A stretch of DNA of 64,000 nucleotides from Halisarca cf. caerulea (taxonomy: Eukaryota > Porifera > Demospongiae > Chondrillida > Halisarcidae): NCBI GenBank assembly GCA_963170055.1, contig CAUJGJ010000371.1, forward strand, positions 2,934,511 to 2,998,510. Direction: 5' to 3'. Made by a program: the position numbers and the translations under genes. Below are positions 61,716 through 64,000 of this stretch, in pieces. Below the pieces are notes generated by a model that searched no databases, was not told where the DNA came from, and saw only the letters and a program-made list of their open reading frames with translations. How positions within the stretch are numbered: the first letter of the stretch is position 1; the number at the start of each line of letters is the position of its first letter.

Positions 61716-63172
61716 TTACATTAAAAATGCACGTTGCTTTTGATCCCAAAAGTTGTCTGCTACCACATCAAGGCGAGCTCCATCTTCTCGATTTGCAGTA
61801 GCATGTCTGAGTGTTTCTCCAAATAGTGGTTGCAATGTCATTTCTACGCCAACATTGTGGCACACTTCAGACATAAGTTCAGCTGTAATGTCCCTGACTT
61901 GATTATGTCTGATGGTTGGATAACCACCACATGAGTATGTCAGTGAATGATCAAAGTGAACGCGTGTCCACAAACACAATTCTTGGATAATCGTGTTGGC
62001 TGCCATCCATATCTCAAAGCTAATGCATCTTTGAAGTCTCCCTTATGAAGAAAGAATCCATGTTCTGCCAAGGACAGTGCAGTGAGCCAGGTCGAAGCTC
62101 CATTTTTACATGCCATCTATGTAGCCTACTTCATGTTATATGGGAGTTTGCTCATCAGATCATCTAGCTTGTCCTTTTCTTGTTGTTTCCTCTGTTTGTG
62201 GATTTCATATTTCATTTTGGATTGATGGCCCTCTGGTTGTTCAGGAACATCTTGATGTTGATGGATGATTAGGGCTGCCATGGAGGCTACAATTTGCCAG
62301 GAATTTTGGTGGTGAAGATCTGCTTGTTGAGTTGGATTAGGCATTCCAAGACCTCGAAGGCGGGCCAGGAGTGATATAAGCCTTTTCCAAGGCACTGATA
62401 GTAGAGCGACCAGTAATAGCAGGAGTGACTTTCGTTGCAATACCGACTTCGAGAGGCTGTAGCAGGTCGGAGATTCCAGGTAATGCTCACATGAGAAAGT
62501 TCCATTTGGTCTAAAAGATTTCTTTGGCTTCTAAATGTCCTTCTTTGACAATTATCCATGACTTTTCTGCATACCGGGAATACCCAAAAGCTGTGCCATG
62601 TTTCAATAGTGTGTCCCACAATTACGCAGTGAGTGTAGGCGAGTAGAAGCAGAAGCGTCGTCTGCAAACCACACCTGCTTGACATTTGGATCTTGCAGCT
62701 TGTTGATTAGTGGTGTCACCGTGAGTGTGTATATGGCCATGGCCAACAGATCACCTTGTGTAGTGCCTTCTTGTGAGAAAAGAGTCTGACCATCGATGTA
62801 TAGGGGCACATCCTTTCTGTATGTATTAATCAGTACAGTGGCAAGTGATGGGCATATCGTTTGGATGTTTCTCAGAGCATTTTCCCTGTTGAGGGAGTTA
62901 AAGGTATTTGAGACATCCACTAAAAGAATAGCATCTGCATTGTTGTTCTCAAAAATATCCTGCATAGTATGTATTGCACCTTCACAGCCGGCTTCTTGAC
63001 CTGGACCTAGCTGCTTTGATCCAGCTGCTTCCATTATGGATGGCTCGAAGATGGAGAGGATGGCATGGCCTATTATCCGTCTGACTGTTTCTCTAATCCT
63101 AATCTGCCTCACCCCAGGGCATTTGTCTAGCGCAATCAGTTGACAGGGCATGTTTTTGATTGCACAACACAT
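61716..63172 (-). pseudogene. Reverse transcriptase of a third family (TTQGD / FADDASAS)
   Basis: Minus strand. The main frame (63172-62603) has GVRQIRIRETVRRIIGHAIL, AGCEGAIHTMQDIF, AILLVDVSNTFNSLNRENAL (motif A), LFSQEGTTQGDLLAMAIYTL (motif B) and VKQVWFADDASAS (motif C, FADD). Then in other frames a region like W--LLKHGTAFGYSRYAEKSW and IVKEGHLEAKEIF. The C-terminal piece (62006-61716) reads FDHSLTYSCGGYPTIRHNQV, RDITAELMSEVCHNVGVEMT, LQPLFGET, ANREDGARLDVVADNFW, QRAF. I believe full-length relatives continue with a second Asp-containing strand here, so a nuclease-like tail is possible. At least two frameshifts and a missing segment. Its clade is not certain to me. Confidence 0.75.
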
Positions 63173-63524
63173 CCGTAGTTTTGAATATAATAGTATTTTG
63201 CCTGACTAGAAGCAGCAAACAGCAGACTCAGTGGGTTAGAACCTCAAAGCTATCCCAGAATACACACAGAAAACCCCCTCTTGCAAAATTTGGCAGTGAA
63301 CTTGTGCAGAACAACAACCATGCATATATAGGCATAATTTGTTGGTCAAATTGGCCTGACCATTCCTAATACCTTTCCTCTGGCCCTCTATGAATGCACA
63401 GTATTATAGTGAATTGAATAACATGTTTCAAATGGGAATTTTAAGAGGTAGCAAGCACTGTTATTGGTTTGTCATTGCAGGGTATCTATTATGGAGTACG
63501 GTAGTACTCCATATGTATGATTGA
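63173..63524. other. Non-coding stretch
   Basis: Nothing recognisable apart from a short hairpin GGAGTACGGTAGTACTCC at about 63490-63510. Confidence 0.5.
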
Positions 63525-63960
63525 CATGGAAAAACATGGCCACCATACATTAGCGAAAATTTGTTTTCACCCAACAACTAACTAGTATGGTGACTCCATA
63601 GTTTTTTTTCAAGTAGATTTTGGTGCATTTTGACATGCCAGATATATACAAGGAAAAGTAGTTTAAAAGCTTCGTAAAGCTATCTCTTTAAAGAAATGCA
63701 ATGTACACTTGCCGAGGTATGGGTCCGCAACACCATAGCATTTAAGATTCTTCTCGTCATTATATTTTTTCGAACTGAGCTACAGGTTGCCACGAAGGGT
63801 CCAAAGGTCTCATCTTTCGCCAGTGAGCTCTGATTGTTAGCGCGAAGTGTCGTTTGTATGTTTTGAAGCCACACCTACACTTCTAAAGAGAGAAAAATTT
63901 TAATAAGCAAATCCCATACATTCGCCGGATCAGCCATTTTCGGATTATCGAAATGGCTTG
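63525..63960 (-). repeat. Dispersed repeat E, copy 2 (inverted relative to 43390)
   Basis: Begins ATGGAAAAACATGGCC and ends CGCCGGATCAGCCATTTTC, mirroring the other copy (GCCATGTTTTTCCAT at its end, AAAATGGCTCATCCGGCG at its start). Both copies keep AAGCTTCGTAAAGCTATC and AGGTATGGGTC. Confidence 0.65.
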
Positions 63961-64000
63961 TACCAAAATGAAGCTTAAACAAAGAGCTATTAATCTATAT

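Overview
The window is animal (metazoan) nuclear DNA: AT-rich, full of GT-AG introns, microsatellites and transposon debris. No rRNA gene, functional tRNA gene, operon or CRISPR array is visible. Species cannot be read from the sequence. The mix of reverse transcriptases with restriction-like-nuclease tails, Penelope, tyrosine recombinase, Merlin, pogo, Harbinger and hAT remains would suit a non-bilaterian or other marine invertebrate such as a sponge, but this is inference.

Two host genes are clear, both on the + strand. The first is a heparan sulfate co-polymerase gene (EXT2 orthologue). Its last eleven coding exons (3096 to 54526) join in perfect phase into 522 residues covering the end of the GT47 domain and the whole GT64 domain; the 5' exons must lie left of the window. 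The second, 2.8 kb downstream, is a single-exon B3GALT6 orthologue (57322-58269), which adds the second galactose of the proteoglycan linker. Two steps of one pathway, linker synthesis and heparan sulfate chain polymerisation, are therefore tandem neighbours. A possible 50-residue membrane microprotein lies at 60653-60805 (weak).

The rest is mobile DNA, mostly inside EXT2 introns. From left to right: a frameshifted Harbinger-type Myb/SANT protein (1-1230, -); pogo-like fragments and MITEs (3.7-4.2 kb); five copies of one RT plus CCHC plus nuclease-tail retroelement family (4.3, 7.0-9.1, 20.0-20.9, 21.5-23.5 and 38.2-38.6 kb); a tRNA-derived SINE (6.7 kb); fold-back elements with internal tandem repeats (10.0, 13.5, 36.3 and 39.3 kb); two MULE-like long-TIR elements in tandem sharing one 9-bp target duplication (11.16-13.0 kb); a decayed Ty3/gypsy element (26-28.5 kb); a tyrosine recombinase (30.4-31.4 kb); a Penelope-like RT fragment (34.2-34.8 kb); an R2-like RT element (40.9-43.1 kb); a CR1/L2-like LINE (46.2-51.9 kb) interrupted by a Merlin transposase remnant and a hairpin-ended element; and another RT family (61.7-63.2 kb, -).

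TA-flanked MITEs with CAGTG-type or CCGTATA-type ends are scattered throughout, often touching (AT)n arrays and sometimes nested. All the mobile-element genes seen are broken; the longest intact reading frame among them is the RT at 7155-9104.
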